DNA from: Thiothrix fructosivorans
GTDB taxonomy: Bacteria; Pseudomonadota; Gammaproteobacteria; Thiotrichales; Thiotrichaceae
DNA: 64,000 nt
Assembly: GCF_017349355.1 (NCBI RefSeq)
Contig: NZ_JAFMPM010000008.1
Coordinates: forward strand, 1,302,001-1,366,000
Reading direction: 5' to 3'
The notes below the pieces were generated by a model that searched no databases, was not told the DNA's origin, and saw only the letters and a list, made by a program, of their open reading frames with translations. This document shows positions 32,379-42,335 of this stretch, piece after piece; position 1 is the first letter of the stretch; the number at the start of each line of letters is the position of its first letter. A program made the position numbers and the translations under genes.

Positions 32379-33635
32379 ATGGCAACGCAGCAATACAAGG
32401 CATGGTCGGTCGTCATCATGAGTACGCTGGCCTTCACGGTGTGCTTCATGATCTGGATGATGTTTGCCGTCATCGGGATTCCTATCAAAGCAACCTTGGG
32501 TTTGAACGAAACCCAGTTCGGGATTTTGATCGCAACACCGGTACTGACCGGCTCATTGATCCGCGTACCGCTAGGGATGTGGACGGATAAATTCGGTGGG
32601 CGCATCGTGTTCACCATCCTGATGTTATCCACCGTATTGCCGATTTGGATGATTTCGCAGGCAACCCAATTCTGGCATTTCCTCGTAACCGGCTTGTTTG
32701 TCGGCGTAGCGGGTGGTTCATTCACCGTTGGTATTGCTTATTGCGCCCGCTGGTTCCCGAAGGAACGTCAAGGTTTGGCGATGGGGATTTTCGGCGCAGG
32801 CAATACTGGCGCGGCAGTCACCAAGTTGCTCGCGCCCATTATCGTGGTCGGCTATGGCTGGACGATGGTGCCAAAAGTCTACGCCGTGTTGATGCTGGTC
32901 ACTGCGATTGTGTTCTGGTTTTTCACCTTCAGCGAACCGAGCCACAAGGTCGGTAAAGCGGTCACTGTGCGCGAACAGCTTGCGGTATTCAAAGACCCCA
33001 AGGTGTGGCGTTACAGCCAATATTATTCCATCGTGTTCGGCGGCTACGTCGCACTGGCGTTGTGGATGACCAAATATTATGTCAGCGAATACGGTTTCGA
33101 CCTGAAAACCGCCGCGTTTTTAGCCGCCGCGTTCAGTATTCCCGGCGGCTTGTTGCGGGCAGTTGGTGGCTACTTCTCCGACAGACTCGGCGCACACACC
33201 CTGACTTGGTGGGTATTGTGGGTTTCACTGGTGTGCTTGTTCTTCCTGTCTTACCCGCAAAGTGACATTACGATTCAAACCTTGAATGGCGCAAAAACCT
33301 TTCACTTCGGGCTGACCCCGACCGTCTTCACCATCATCCTGTTTACCCTCGGCGTAGTCTTCGCTGTCGGTAAAGCCTCGGTTTTCAAGTACATTTCGGA
33401 CGATTACCCCGACAACATTGGCGTGGTATCCGGTGTGGTGGGCTTGGCGGGCGGTTTGGGTGGTTTCCTGATGCCGATTATGTTTGGCGCATTGGTGGAT
33501 CTCACTGGCATTCGTTCTTCCGCCTTCATGCTGATGTTCGGGGTGGTGTGGGTGTCGCTGATGTGGATGTATTTCACCGAAGTGCGCCCGGTTCATGCCG
33601 ATTTACACGCAAAGTCCCTCACCACAACTGTTTAA
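32379..33635 (+). CDS. narK1: NarK-type nitrate/nitrite transporter (NarK1-like)
   Basis: 418 residues of the major facilitator superfamily with 12 predicted helices. Nitrate-transporter signatures are seen: RVPLGMWTDKFGGR, the glycine-rich motifs VAGGSFTVGIAYCARWFPKERQG and VSGVVGLAGGLGGFLMPIMFG. Group-1 NarK proteins are thought to be proton-coupled nitrate importers. It is first in the nar operon, with narK2 15 nt downstream. Confidence 0.92.
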   Translation: MATQQYKAWSVVIMSTLAFTVCFMIWMMFAVIGIPIKATLGLNETQFGILIATPVLTGSLIRVPLGMWTDKFGGRIVFTILMLSTVLPIWMISQATQFWHFLVTGLFVGVAGGSFTVGIAYCARWFPKERQGLAMGIFGAGNTGAAVTKLLAPIIVVGYGWTMVPKVYAVLMLVTAIVFWFFTFSEPSHKVGKAVTVREQLAVFKDPKVWRYSQYYSIVFGGYVALALWMTKYYVSEYGFDLKTAAFLAAAFSIPGGLLRAVGGYFSDRLGAHTLTWWVLWVSLVCLFFLSYPQSDITIQTLNGAKTFHFGLTPTVFTIILFTLGVVFAVGKASVFKYISDDYPDNIGVVSGVVGLAGGLGGFLMPIMFGALVDLTGIRSSAFMLMFGVVWVSLMWMYFTEVRPVHADLHAKSLTTTV

Positions 33636-33650
33636 TGCGAGGAATACCTG

Positions 33651-35258
33651 ATGACTGATATTAAAAATTGGGACGTGGAAGACACCACGTTCTGGGAAAG
33701 CACCGGCAAGAAGATTGCCAACCGTAATTTGTGGATTTCGATCCCCAGCCTGCTGATGGGTTTCGCTATCTGGCTGATGTGGGGAATTATCACCGTACAG
33801 ATGTCCAATCTGGGCTTTCCATTTAAAGACGAAGAGTTGTTTACCTTGACGGCAATTGCCGGTTTGGCAGGCGCGACCCTGCGGATTCCGGCTTCTTTCT
33901 TTATCCGCTTGGCGGGTGGGCGCAATACCATTTTCCTGACCACCGCGCTGCTGATGATTCCGGCTATCGGCACGGGGTTTGCGCTGCAAAACAAGGAAAC
34001 CCCGCTGCTGACTTTCCAGATTCTGGCATTTTTGTCCGGGATTGGTGGCGGTAACTTTGCGTGTTCCATGTCGAATATCAGCACGTTTTTCCCCAAGCGT
34101 TTGCAAGGTACGGCACTGGGTTTGAACGCGGGTTTGGGTAACTTTGGTGTGACCACCATGCAAATCCTGATTCCGCTGGTGATGACGATGGGCGTGTTTG
34201 GCGCATTGGGTGGCGATTCCATGCCCTTGATGAAAGATTCCGGCTGGATTCTTGGCAAAATTTTGGCAGGCACAGAAACGTGGGTGCAAAACGCGGGCTT
34301 TGTGTGGCTGGTATTCCTGATTCCGCTGGCGTTCTTCGGCTTCTTTGGCATGAATAACCTGTTGCCGATTTCTCCGGCGATTGGCGGCACGCTTGCGGCG
34401 TTCGTGAAAATTTTGTGGCTGTATGGCTTGGCGTTTTTGACCACGGCAGTTGGCTTGTATTTGTACCTGCCTGCGCCCACGGGTTTGGGTTTGCTGAATA
34501 TGTGGGTGGCGCTGCCGCTGATTATTGTGGCAACGCTGGGGATTATGAAAGTGACTGCCTTTGGTGAAATGAAGGTGGGTATCAACAAGCAATTTGCGAT
34601 TTTCAGCAACAAGCATACTTGGTCAATGACCGTGTTGTATGTACTGACCTTCGGCTCTTTCATCGGTTTTTCAATGGCATTGCCACTGGCGATCAAGGTC
34701 ATTTTCGGCAATACCCATGTGTTTGATGCAGCCACGCAAGCGTGGGTACATGCCAAAAACCCTAACGCTATTTCGGTGTTTACTTACGCATGGATTGGCC
34801 CGTTTGTGGGTGCGTTGATTCGTCCGGTCGGCGGCTGGATTTCTGACAAAGTGGGCGGCTCTATCGTTACGCAAGTGATTTCGGTGGTGATGGTGGGCGC
34901 GTCTGCGTATGCCGGTTACATCATGATGCAGGCTTATCAATCGGCTACCCCGGAAATTTACTTCCAGCCGTTCTTGTGGACATTCGTGTTGCTGTTTGCT
35001 GCCACCGGTTTGGGCAATGGCTCGACCTTCCGCACGGTTGGGGTGATTTTTGACCGTTTGCAAGCAGGCCCTGTATTGGGTTGGACTTCAGCAGTAGCGG
35101 CTTACGGTTCGTTCATTGCACCTGTGGTGATTGGGGCGCAAGTGAAAGCGGGTACGCCGGAAAACGCGATGTATGGCTTTGCGATTTTCTACGCGCTGTG
35201 CCTGATTTTGAACTGGTGGTTTTATCTGCGTAGTGGCAGCGATATTAAGAATCCGTAA
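33651..35258 (+). CDS. narK2: NarK-type nitrate/nitrite antiporter (NarK2-like)
   Basis: 535 residues, longer than NarK1, MFS fold. Signature segments are GNFACSMSNISTFFPKRLQGTALGLNAGLGNFG and GPFVGALIRPVGGWISDKVGG. NarK2 proteins exchange nitrate for nitrite. The tandem narK1-narK2 arrangement corresponds to the fused NarK1-NarK2 transporter of Paracoccus, but here two separate genes are kept. Confidence 0.92.
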   Translation: MTDIKNWDVEDTTFWESTGKKIANRNLWISIPSLLMGFAIWLMWGIITVQMSNLGFPFKDEELFTLTAIAGLAGATLRIPASFFIRLAGGRNTIFLTTALLMIPAIGTGFALQNKETPLLTFQILAFLSGIGGGNFACSMSNISTFFPKRLQGTALGLNAGLGNFGVTTMQILIPLVMTMGVFGALGGDSMPLMKDSGWILGKILAGTETWVQNAGFVWLVFLIPLAFFGFFGMNNLLPISPAIGGTLAAFVKILWLYGLAFLTTAVGLYLYLPAPTGLGLLNMWVALPLIIVATLGIMKVTAFGEMKVGINKQFAIFSNKHTWSMTVLYVLTFGSFIGFSMALPLAIKVIFGNTHVFDAATQAWVHAKNPNAISVFTYAWIGPFVGALIRPVGGWISDKVGGSIVTQVISVVMVGASAYAGYIMMQAYQSATPEIYFQPFLWTFVLLFAATGLGNGSTFRTVGVIFDRLQAGPVLGWTSAVAAYGSFIAPVVIGAQVKAGTPENAMYGFAIFYALCLILNWWFYLRSGSDIKNP

Positions 35259-35272
35259 GACAGGAGATAAAC

Positions 35273-35665
35273 ATGGCAATTCAACAGTATGACGACAATC
35301 TACAAACCAACCCTTACGCGATTTATACCTTGGCGTTGGAAGTGGATGGCAAAACGATCCTCACCGATCAGGAAGGCTACATCCAAAACATGGATGACTG
35401 GAGCGAAGGTTTCGTGGAAGCCCTCGCCGAACGTGAAGGCTTGGTGCTGACCGACGAGCATTGGGAAATTATCGAGTTCCTGCGCAACTACCATCAGGAA
35501 CACGGCGTGCAAGCGCCGGTGCGTGACATGCTCAAGCACTTCAAGCAAGCGTGGGGTGAAGAGTTCGCTACCAACCATTACCTGCATGAAATTTTCCCCA
35601 AAGGCGGCCCGCAGAAGCAGGGCAATCGCTTGGCGGGTATCCGTAGAACCAAAGGGGAGCATTGA
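35273..35665 (+). CDS. DsrC/TusE-family protein lacking both C-terminal cysteines
   Basis: 130 residues with the DsrC fold (GYIQNMDDWSEGFVEALAE, LTDEHWEIIEFLRNYHQEHG, and the C-terminal arm FPKGGPQKQGNRLAG). DsrC ends in a mobile arm with two conserved cysteines, and TusE keeps the last one. Here QGC is replaced by QGN and the penultimate Cys by RTKGEH, so it cannot carry persulfide. Cysteine-less homologues have been called RspA. It lies between narK2 and narG with short gaps, so it is expressed with nitrate reductase and may be regulatory or an assembly aid. Confidence 0.88.
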   Translation: MAIQQYDDNLQTNPYAIYTLALEVDGKTILTDQEGYIQNMDDWSEGFVEALAEREGLVLTDEHWEIIEFLRNYHQEHGVQAPVRDMLKHFKQAWGEEFATNHYLHEIFPKGGPQKQGNRLAGIRRTKGEH

Positions 35666-35670
35666 TTGCC

Positions 35671-38600
35671 ATGAGCCACTTTATTGACCGACTGAATTTT
35701 TTCAAACGTACCCAAACGCCATTTTCCAACGGGCATGGCGCGATGACCGAGGAAAGCCGCGACTGGGAAGACGGCTACCGCAAACGCTGGCAGCACGACA
35801 AGGTGGTACGTTCCACCCACGGCGTAAACTGCACGGGTTCGTGTAGCTGGAAAATCTACGTGAAAAACGGCTTGGTGACGTGGGAAACGCAGCAAACTGA
35901 CTACCCGCGTACCCGCCCGGATTTGCCGAATCATGAGCCGCGTGGCTGTCCGCGTGGCGCAAGTTATTCGTGGTATATGTACAGCGCGAATCGCCTCAAA
36001 TACCCCTTGATGCGCCGCCAGTTAATGGAATTGTGGCGTTCTGCCAAAGCGAAAAACCCTGATCCGGTCACGGCGTGGGCATCCATCGTTGAAAATCCAA
36101 CCACGGCGCAATCCTACAAAACCCGGCGCGGTTTGGGTGGTTTTGTGCGTTCTTCGTGGGATGAAGCTAACGAGCTGATTGCAGCGGCGAATGTGTATAC
36201 CGCCAAGCAATATGGCCCAGACCGCGTGATTGGTTTCTCACCGATTCCGGCGATGTCGATGGTGTCGTATGCGGCCGGAAGCCGTTACCTGTCGTTGATT
36301 GGTGGCGTGTGTTTAAGCTTCTATGATTGGTATTGCGATTTGCCGCCTGCGTCACCGATGGTGTGGGGCGAGCAAACCGACGTGCCGGAATCTGCCGATT
36401 GGTACAACAGCAGCTATATCATTGCGTGGGGTTCTAACGTTCCGCAAACCCGTACCCCTGACGCGCATTTCTTCACTGAAGTGCGTTACAAAGGCACGAA
36501 AACGGTGGCGATTACGCCGGATTACGCGGAAGTTGCCAAACATGCCGACCAATGGCTGAACCCGAAACAGGGGACGGATGCGGCGTTGGCAATGGCGTTT
36601 GGACACGTCATTCTGAAAGAATTCCACGTTGATAAGCCTAGCGAGTATTTCACCGATTACGTGCGCCGTTACACCGACTGGCCGAATCTGGTATTGCTGG
36701 AGTCGCGGGACGATGGCAGCTATCAGGCGGGACGCTTTGCGCGTGCTAGTGACTTCGTGTCTGGTTTGGGCGAAGAGCAAAACCCGGATTGGAAAACTGT
36801 CGCGATTGATGATGCGACGGGTGAAATCATTTCCCCGAACGGTTCTATCGGCTACCGTTGGGATGGTAGTGGTCAGTGGAATCTGCAACAAAAAGACGGG
36901 AAGACCCACGACGACGTTAACCTTTCATTGTCCTTGGTAGCGCGGCACGACACCGTGGTGGATGTTGCGCTGCCTTATTTTGGCGGTGTGCCCAGCGATT
37001 ATTTCCAAGGCAATACGCTCAAAGACATCCTCAAGTATAAATTGCCTGCCCGTAAAGTCACTTTGGCGGATGGTAGCGAAGGTTTGCTGGTGTCGGTGTA
37101 CGACCTGAACATGGTCAACTACGGTATTAGCCGTGGCTTGGGTGATGATGACAGTGCCAAAGATTTCGATGATGCCAATGCGCCGTACACTCCGGCATGG
37201 CAGGAAGCGATTACCGGTGTGCCGCGTGACAAAGTGATCCGCATTGCGCGTGAATTTGCCGATACCGCCGACAAGACCAAGGGTAAGTCGATGATTATCG
37301 TCGGCGCGGGCATGAACCACTGGTATCACATGGACATGAACTACCGTGGTCTGATCAATATGCTCGCCATGTGCGGCTGTGTGGGGCAATCCGGCGGTGG
37401 CTGGGCGCATTACGTTGGGCAGGAAAAGCTACGTCCGCAGACCGGCTGGTTGCCGCTGGCGTTTGGGCTGGACTGGTCACGTCCGCCACGGCAAATGAAT
37501 GGCACGTCGTTCTTCTACAACCATTCCAGCCAATGGCGTTACGAAAAGCTCGAAATCAAGGAAATCCTTTCCCCGTTGGCGAACAAAGAACGTCAATCCG
37601 GCAACTTGATTGACTACAACGTGCGGGCAGAACGCATGGGTTGGTTGCCATCTGCGCCGCAGTTGAATACTAATCCGTTGCGCATTGCCCAAGCCGCGAA
37701 AGATGCGGGCATGAGTCCGGCGGATTACACCGTTGCCAGCCTCAAATCCGGCAAGATCGCGTTTGCAGCGGAAGACCCCGACAACGCGCAAAACTTCCCG
37801 CGTAACCTGTTCGTGTGGCGTTCCAATTTGCTGGGTTCTTCGGGCAAAGGGCATGAATACTTGCTCAAGTATTTGCTGGGCACAAAGCACGGCGTGCAAG
37901 GCAAAGACCTTGGCGAAATGGGCGGGGTGAAACCGCAAGAAGTGAAGTGGCATACAGATGCGCCCGAAGGCAAACTCGATTTGCTGGTAACGCTCGACTT
38001 CCGCATGTCTACCACCTGCTTGTATTCCGACATCGTGCTGCCGACCGCGACCTGGTACGAAAAGGATGACCTGAACACCTCCGATATGCACCCGTTCATT
38101 CACCCGCTGACCGCCGCCGTCGATCCGTCATGGGAAGCACGCAGCGACTGGGAAATCTACAAAGGCATTGCCAAGGAATTTTCACGGGTATGTGTCGGGC
38201 ATTTGGGCGTGGAAACCGATTTGGTGACACTGCCACTGTTGCACGATGCGCCCGCCGAATTGGGTCAAGCCTTCGGTGTGAAAGACTGGAAAAAAGGCCA
38301 ATGCGACCTGATTCCGGGCAAAACCGCGCCCGCGTTGATTGCGGTCGAACGCAATTACCCTGAAACCTACGCCCGCTTTACCTCCATTGGCCCCTTGATG
38401 GAAAAACTCGGTAACGGCGGCAAAGGTATCGGCTGGAATACCGAAACCGAAATCGCTTTCCTCGGCAAGCTCAATCACCAGCACACCAGCGGCACGAACG
38501 AAGGCCGTCCGTGCCTGAACAGCGCGATTGATGCGGCGGAAATGATCCTTTCACTTGCCCCCGAAACCAACGGGCAAGTGGCGGTGAAAGCGTGGGCGGC

Positions 38601-39423
38601 ACTGTCGAAAATTACTGGCATTGACCACACCCACCTCGCCTTGAACAAGGAAGACGAGAAAATCCGCTTCCGTGACATCGTGGCGCAACCGCGCAAGATC
38701 ATTTCCAGCCCTACTTGGTCGGGCTTGGAAGATGAACATGTGTCATACAACGCCGGTTATACCAACGTCCACGAGTTGATTCCGTGGCGTACTTTGACAG
38801 GTCGGCAACAGTTCTACCTCGACCATGACTGGATGCGTGATTTTGGCGAAAGCATGTTGGTGTATCGCCCGCCGATCAACACCAAAACCATCAAGCCGAT
38901 GCTCAACCAAAAGTCCAACGGCAACCCCGAACTGGCGTTGAACTGGATTACCCCGCATCAAAAATGGGGCATCCATTCCACCTACACCGACAACTTGCTG
39001 ATGCTCACGCTGTCACGCGGCGGGCCGATTGTGTGGATGAGTGAAGACGATGCCAAAAAACTGGGCATTGTCGATAACGACTGGATCGACCTGTTCAACG
39101 CCAACGGTGCGATTGCGGCGCGGGCAGTGGTCAGCCAGCGCGTCATGCCGGGGATGGTGATGATGTACCACGCGCAAGAGCGCATTGTGAACGTACCCGG
39201 TTCTGCCATTACGGGCGAACGCGGCGGCATTCACAACTCCGTCACCCGCGTTTGCCCGAAACCCACCCATATGATCGGCGGTTACGCGCAACAGGCTTAC
39301 GGCTTCAACTACTACGGCACGGTCGGTTCTAACCGCGATGAATTCGTCATTGTGCGCAAGATGACCAATGTCGATTGGCTGGACGGCGAAGGTAATGACA
39401 CGATTCAGGAGGCAGTAAAATGA
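35671..39423 (+). CDS. narG: respiratory nitrate reductase, catalytic alpha subunit
   Basis: 1250 residues. The N-terminal FS0 cluster ligands HGVNCTGSCSW...CPRGAS (His plus three Cys) and the Mo-bis-MGD domain with DLPPASPMVWGEQTDVPES and SNVPQTRTPDAHF are intact. The ATG at 35671 is preferred over the upstream TTG because of the AAGGGGAG site. It reduces nitrate to nitrite on the cytoplasmic side using quinol electrons passed from NarI and NarH. Overlaps narH by 4 nt. Confidence 0.97.
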   Translation: MSHFIDRLNFFKRTQTPFSNGHGAMTEESRDWEDGYRKRWQHDKVVRSTHGVNCTGSCSWKIYVKNGLVTWETQQTDYPRTRPDLPNHEPRGCPRGASYSWYMYSANRLKYPLMRRQLMELWRSAKAKNPDPVTAWASIVENPTTAQSYKTRRGLGGFVRSSWDEANELIAAANVYTAKQYGPDRVIGFSPIPAMSMVSYAAGSRYLSLIGGVCLSFYDWYCDLPPASPMVWGEQTDVPESADWYNSSYIIAWGSNVPQTRTPDAHFFTEVRYKGTKTVAITPDYAEVAKHADQWLNPKQGTDAALAMAFGHVILKEFHVDKPSEYFTDYVRRYTDWPNLVLLESRDDGSYQAGRFARASDFVSGLGEEQNPDWKTVAIDDATGEIISPNGSIGYRWDGSGQWNLQQKDGKTHDDVNLSLSLVARHDTVVDVALPYFGGVPSDYFQGNTLKDILKYKLPARKVTLADGSEGLLVSVYDLNMVNYGISRGLGDDDSAKDFDDANAPYTPAWQEAITGVPRDKVIRIAREFADTADKTKGKSMIIVGAGMNHWYHMDMNYRGLINMLAMCGCVGQSGGGWAHYVGQEKLRPQTGWLPLAFGLDWSRPPRQMNGTSFFYNHSSQWRYEKLEIKEILSPLANKERQSGNLIDYNVRAERMGWLPSAPQLNTNPLRIAQAAKDAGMSPADYTVASLKSGKIAFAAEDPDNAQNFPRNLFVWRSNLLGSSGKGHEYLLKYLLGTKHGVQGKDLGEMGGVKPQEVKWHTDAPEGKLDLLVTLDFRMSTTCLYSDIVLPTATWYEKDDLNTSDMHPFIHPLTAAVDPSWEARSDWEIYKGIAKEFSRVCVGHLGVETDLVTLPLLHDAPAELGQAFGVKDWKKGQCDLIPGKTAPALIAVERNYPETYARFTSIGPLMEKLGNGGKGIGWNTETEIAFLGKLNHQHTSGTNEGRPCLNSAIDAAEMILSLAPETNGQVAVKAWAALSKITGIDHTHLALNKEDEKIRFRDIVAQPRKIISSPTWSGLEDEHVSYNAGYTNVHELIPWRTLTGRQQFYLDHDWMRDFGESMLVYRPPINTKTIKPMLNQKSNGNPELALNWITPHQKWGIHSTYTDNLLMLTLSRGGPIVWMSEDDAKKLGIVDNDWIDLFNANGAIAARAVVSQRVMPGMVMMYHAQERIVNVPGSAITGERGGIHNSVTRVCPKPTHMIGGYAQQAYGFNYYGTVGSNRDEFVIVRKMTNVDWLDGEGNDTIQEAVK

Positions 39424-40973
39424 AAATCCGTTCCCAAGTCGGCATGGTGCTGAATTTAGACAAGTGCATCGGCTGCCATACCTGCTCGATTACTTGCAAA
39501 AACGTCTGGACTTCACGCGAAGGCATGGAGTACGCATGGTTCAATAACGTCGAAACCAAGCCCGGTATCGGTTATCCCAAAGAGTGGGAGAATCAGGACA
39601 AGTGGAAAGGCGGCTGGTTACGCCGTGCCGATGGCAAGATTGAGCCGCGCATCGGCGGTAAATTCCGCCTGCTGGCGAATATCTTTGCAAACCCCGATTT
39701 ACCGGCGATTGACGACTATTACGAGCCGTTCGATTTCGATTACCAACACTTGCACAACGCACCCGATAGCAAGCATCAGCCGGTAGCACGTCCGCGCTCG
39801 CTGATTTCCGGGCAGCGTATGGACAAGATCGAATGGGGGCCAAACTGGGAAGAAATCCTCGGCACAGAATTTTCCAAGCGCCGCAAGGATAAAAACTTCG
39901 ACCAGATTCAGGCGGACATTTACGGTGAATTTGAAAACACCTTTATGTTTACCCTGCCGCGTTTGTGCGAACACTGCTTGAATCCGGCGTGTGTCGCGTC
40001 TTGCCCCAGCGGTGCAATTTACAAGCGTGACGAAGACGGCATTGTGTTGATCGACCAAGACAAATGCCGGGGCTGGCGCATGTGCGTGAGTGGCTGCCCT
40101 TACAAAAAGATTTACTACAACTGGAAGTCTGGTAAATCCGAGAAGTGCATTTTCTGCTACCCACGCATTGAAGCGGGGATGCCGACGGTGTGTTCCGAAA
40201 CCTGTGTGGGGCGTATCCGTTACCTTGGCGTGTTGTTGTATGACGCGGATCAGATTGAGTCCGCCGCCAGCACTCCGAACGAGAAGGATTTGTACAAAAA
40301 GCAGTTGGAAGTATTTCTCGACCCATTCGACCCGAAAGTGATTGAACAGGCGAAGAAAGATGGCATTCCCGACAATGTGCTGAAAGCCGCGCAAGAGTCT
40401 CCCGTGTGGAAGCTGGCGATGGATTGGAAGCTGGCACTGCCGTTACACCCTGAATACCGTACTTTGCCGATGGTGTGGTATGTGCCGCCACTGTCCCCAA
40501 TCCAATCGGCGGCGGATGCGGGCAAGATCGGTTACGACGGCGTATTGCCGGACGTGGACAGCTTGCGGATTCCGGTGCGTTACCTCGCTAACTTGCTCAC
40601 GGCGGGCGATGAAGAGCCGGTGAAATTGGCACTCAAACGCCTGATGGCAATGCGCCAATACAAGCGGGCGGAAACCGTGGAAGGCATCCACGATACCCGT
40701 GCGCTGGAACAAGTCGGTTTGTCGGAAGCGCAAGCCAAGGAAATGTACCGTTATCTGGCGATTGCCAATTACGAAGACCGTTACGTGATTCCCACCAGTC
40801 ACCGCGAACTGGCACGCGATGCTTTCCCGGAACGGGGCGGTTGCGGTTTCAGCTTCGGCGACGGTTGCGGCACTAGCACGGGGAATAACGAGGTCAACCT
40901 GTTCGGCGGGCGCAAGCAAACCGTGACGATGGTGCAGAAAATCGACTTCGTGAAGCAGGAGGTCAAGCCATGA
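39420..40973 (+). CDS. narH: respiratory nitrate reductase, iron-sulfur beta subunit
   Basis: 517 residues. Four cysteine clusters bind three [4Fe-4S] and one [3Fe-4S] centre: CIGCHTCSITCKN, CEHCLNPACVASCP, CRGWRMCVSGCP (Trp in place of one Cys, as in the 3Fe-4S site) and CIFCYPR...CSETC. It carries electrons from NarI to NarG. Overlaps both neighbours by 4 nt. Confidence 0.97.
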   Translation: MKIRSQVGMVLNLDKCIGCHTCSITCKNVWTSREGMEYAWFNNVETKPGIGYPKEWENQDKWKGGWLRRADGKIEPRIGGKFRLLANIFANPDLPAIDDYYEPFDFDYQHLHNAPDSKHQPVARPRSLISGQRMDKIEWGPNWEEILGTEFSKRRKDKNFDQIQADIYGEFENTFMFTLPRLCEHCLNPACVASCPSGAIYKRDEDGIVLIDQDKCRGWRMCVSGCPYKKIYYNWKSGKSEKCIFCYPRIEAGMPTVCSETCVGRIRYLGVLLYDADQIESAASTPNEKDLYKKQLEVFLDPFDPKVIEQAKKDGIPDNVLKAAQESPVWKLAMDWKLALPLHPEYRTLPMVWYVPPLSPIQSAADAGKIGYDGVLPDVDSLRIPVRYLANLLTAGDEEPVKLALKRLMAMRQYKRAETVEGIHDTRALEQVGLSEAQAKEMYRYLAIANYEDRYVIPTSHRELARDAFPERGGCGFSFGDGCGTSTGNNEVNLFGGRKQTVTMVQKIDFVKQEVKP

Positions 40974-41653
40974 TTAAGATCTTTGCCGTACTGGCACGCT
41001 TAATGGATTACCCCACGGCGGAACTGATCGAATCCCGCAGTGCCTTGATTGACGTGGTGCGCGAAGAAACCCGTTTGCCGGTGAGCTTGCGCGATTCCCT
41101 GACCGCTTTCATCCAGCAATTGGGTACGGGCGAGTTGTTGGATGCACAGGAAGATTACGTGGCGCTGTTTGATCGCGGGCGTTCGCTGTCTTTGCTGCTG
41201 TTTGAACACGTTCACGGCGAATCGCGGGATCGTGGGCAGGCAATGGTGGATTTACTTCAGCAATACCGCGATGCGGGGTTGGAACTGAGCGTCAAGGAAT
41301 TGCCGGATTACATCCCGCTGTATCTGGAATACCTCGCCACCCGCAGCGAAGCAGAAGCGGCGCAAGGGCTGGGTGATGTTCACCCGATTCTCGCGCTGTT
41401 ATCGGCACGCTTGCAGGAGCGCGGCAGCAATTACCACCTGTTGTTTGATGCGTTGCTGGCGATGATTGGCATCCAGCCGAACATGGGGGAATTGCGCGGT
41501 AAAGTGGCAACCGAACCCCGCGATGACACCGCCGCTGCGATGGATAAGGTCTGGGAAGAGGAAATGGTCGCCTTTGTGGAAGACAAAGGCGCGTCGTGCC
41601 GCCCCACCCAATCCACCAACCAAACCCACACGCTGCATTTTCGGGAGAACTGA
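40970..41653 (+). CDS. narJ: nitrate reductase assembly chaperone
   Basis: 227 residues of the TorD/NarJ family, all-helical (KIFAVLARLMDYPTAELIES, LFEHVHGESRDRGQAMVDLL, LPDYIPLYLEYLATRS). It holds NarG in the cytoplasm until the Mo cofactor is loaded and is not part of the mature enzyme. narI begins one base after its stop. Confidence 0.93.
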   Translation: MIKIFAVLARLMDYPTAELIESRSALIDVVREETRLPVSLRDSLTAFIQQLGTGELLDAQEDYVALFDRGRSLSLLLFEHVHGESRDRGQAMVDLLQQYRDAGLELSVKELPDYIPLYLEYLATRSEAEAAQGLGDVHPILALLSARLQERGSNYHLLFDALLAMIGIQPNMGELRGKVATEPRDDTAAAMDKVWEEEMVAFVEDKGASCRPTQSTNQTHTLHFREN

Positions 41654-41654
41654 T

Positions 41655-42332
41655 ATGTCTTACTTTGATTCACTTTTCTTTGGGCTGTACCCCTACGTAG
41701 CGGGGGCGGTGTTTCTGATTGGTAGCTGGCTGCGTTACGACCAAGCGCAATATACGTGGCGGGCAGGTTCTAGCCAGATGCTCAGTAAATCTGGGATGCA
41801 GGTGGCGAGTAATTTGTTCCATGTGGGCATTCTGGTGATCTTTTTCGGGCATTTGGTGGGTTTGCTGATGCCGCATTGGTTGTATGAACCGTTTATGTCA
41901 CCCGGCACGAAGCAGGTGATGGCGATTCTGGTCGGTGGCATTGCAGGAGCGGCTTGCTGGTATGGCGCGTTTTTGCTGTTCATGCGCCGCAAGAATGATG
42001 CACGGGTACGCGCTACGGGTTCAACAATGGACTTGGTGGTGATTGGTATTTTGCTGGTGCAAGTGACGCTGGGTTTGCTGACCATCATTCCGACCTTGGG
42101 GCATTTGGATGGCAGCAATATGCTGAAATTGGCGGAATGGGCGCAATCCATTGTGTTCTTCAAGGGCGGTGCGGCGGCGCATCTGGCGGATGTGGGTTTT
42201 ATCTTTAAGCTGCATATTTTGCTGGGCTTGACTGTGTTTTTGCTGTTCCCGTTTACGCGCTTGGTGCACATCTGGAGCGTGCCGGTGCAATACGTGAATC
42301 GTCAGTATCAAATCGTGCGGGCGCGGGGTTAA
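41655..42332 (+). CDS. narI: respiratory nitrate reductase, cytochrome b gamma subunit
   Basis: 225 residues from the ATG of MSYFDSLFFGLYPYVAG; the longer frame runs through narJ. Five membrane helices are predicted. Heme-ligand histidines are in FHVGILVIFFGHLVGLL and FKLHILLGLTVFLLFPFTRLVHIWS. It oxidises quinol at the periplasmic face and anchors NarGH. Confidence 0.95.
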   Translation: MSYFDSLFFGLYPYVAGAVFLIGSWLRYDQAQYTWRAGSSQMLSKSGMQVASNLFHVGILVIFFGHLVGLLMPHWLYEPFMSPGTKQVMAILVGGIAGAACWYGAFLLFMRRKNDARVRATGSTMDLVVIGILLVQVTLGLLTIIPTLGHLDGSNMLKLAEWAQSIVFFKGGAAAHLADVGFIFKLHILLGLTVFLLFPFTRLVHIWSVPVQYVNRQYQIVRARG

Positions 42333-42335
42333 GCC

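Noticed and set aside
33603-34756. Two long minus-strand frames (337 and 374 codons)
   Set aside because: Antisense shadows of narK2, produced by codon bias.
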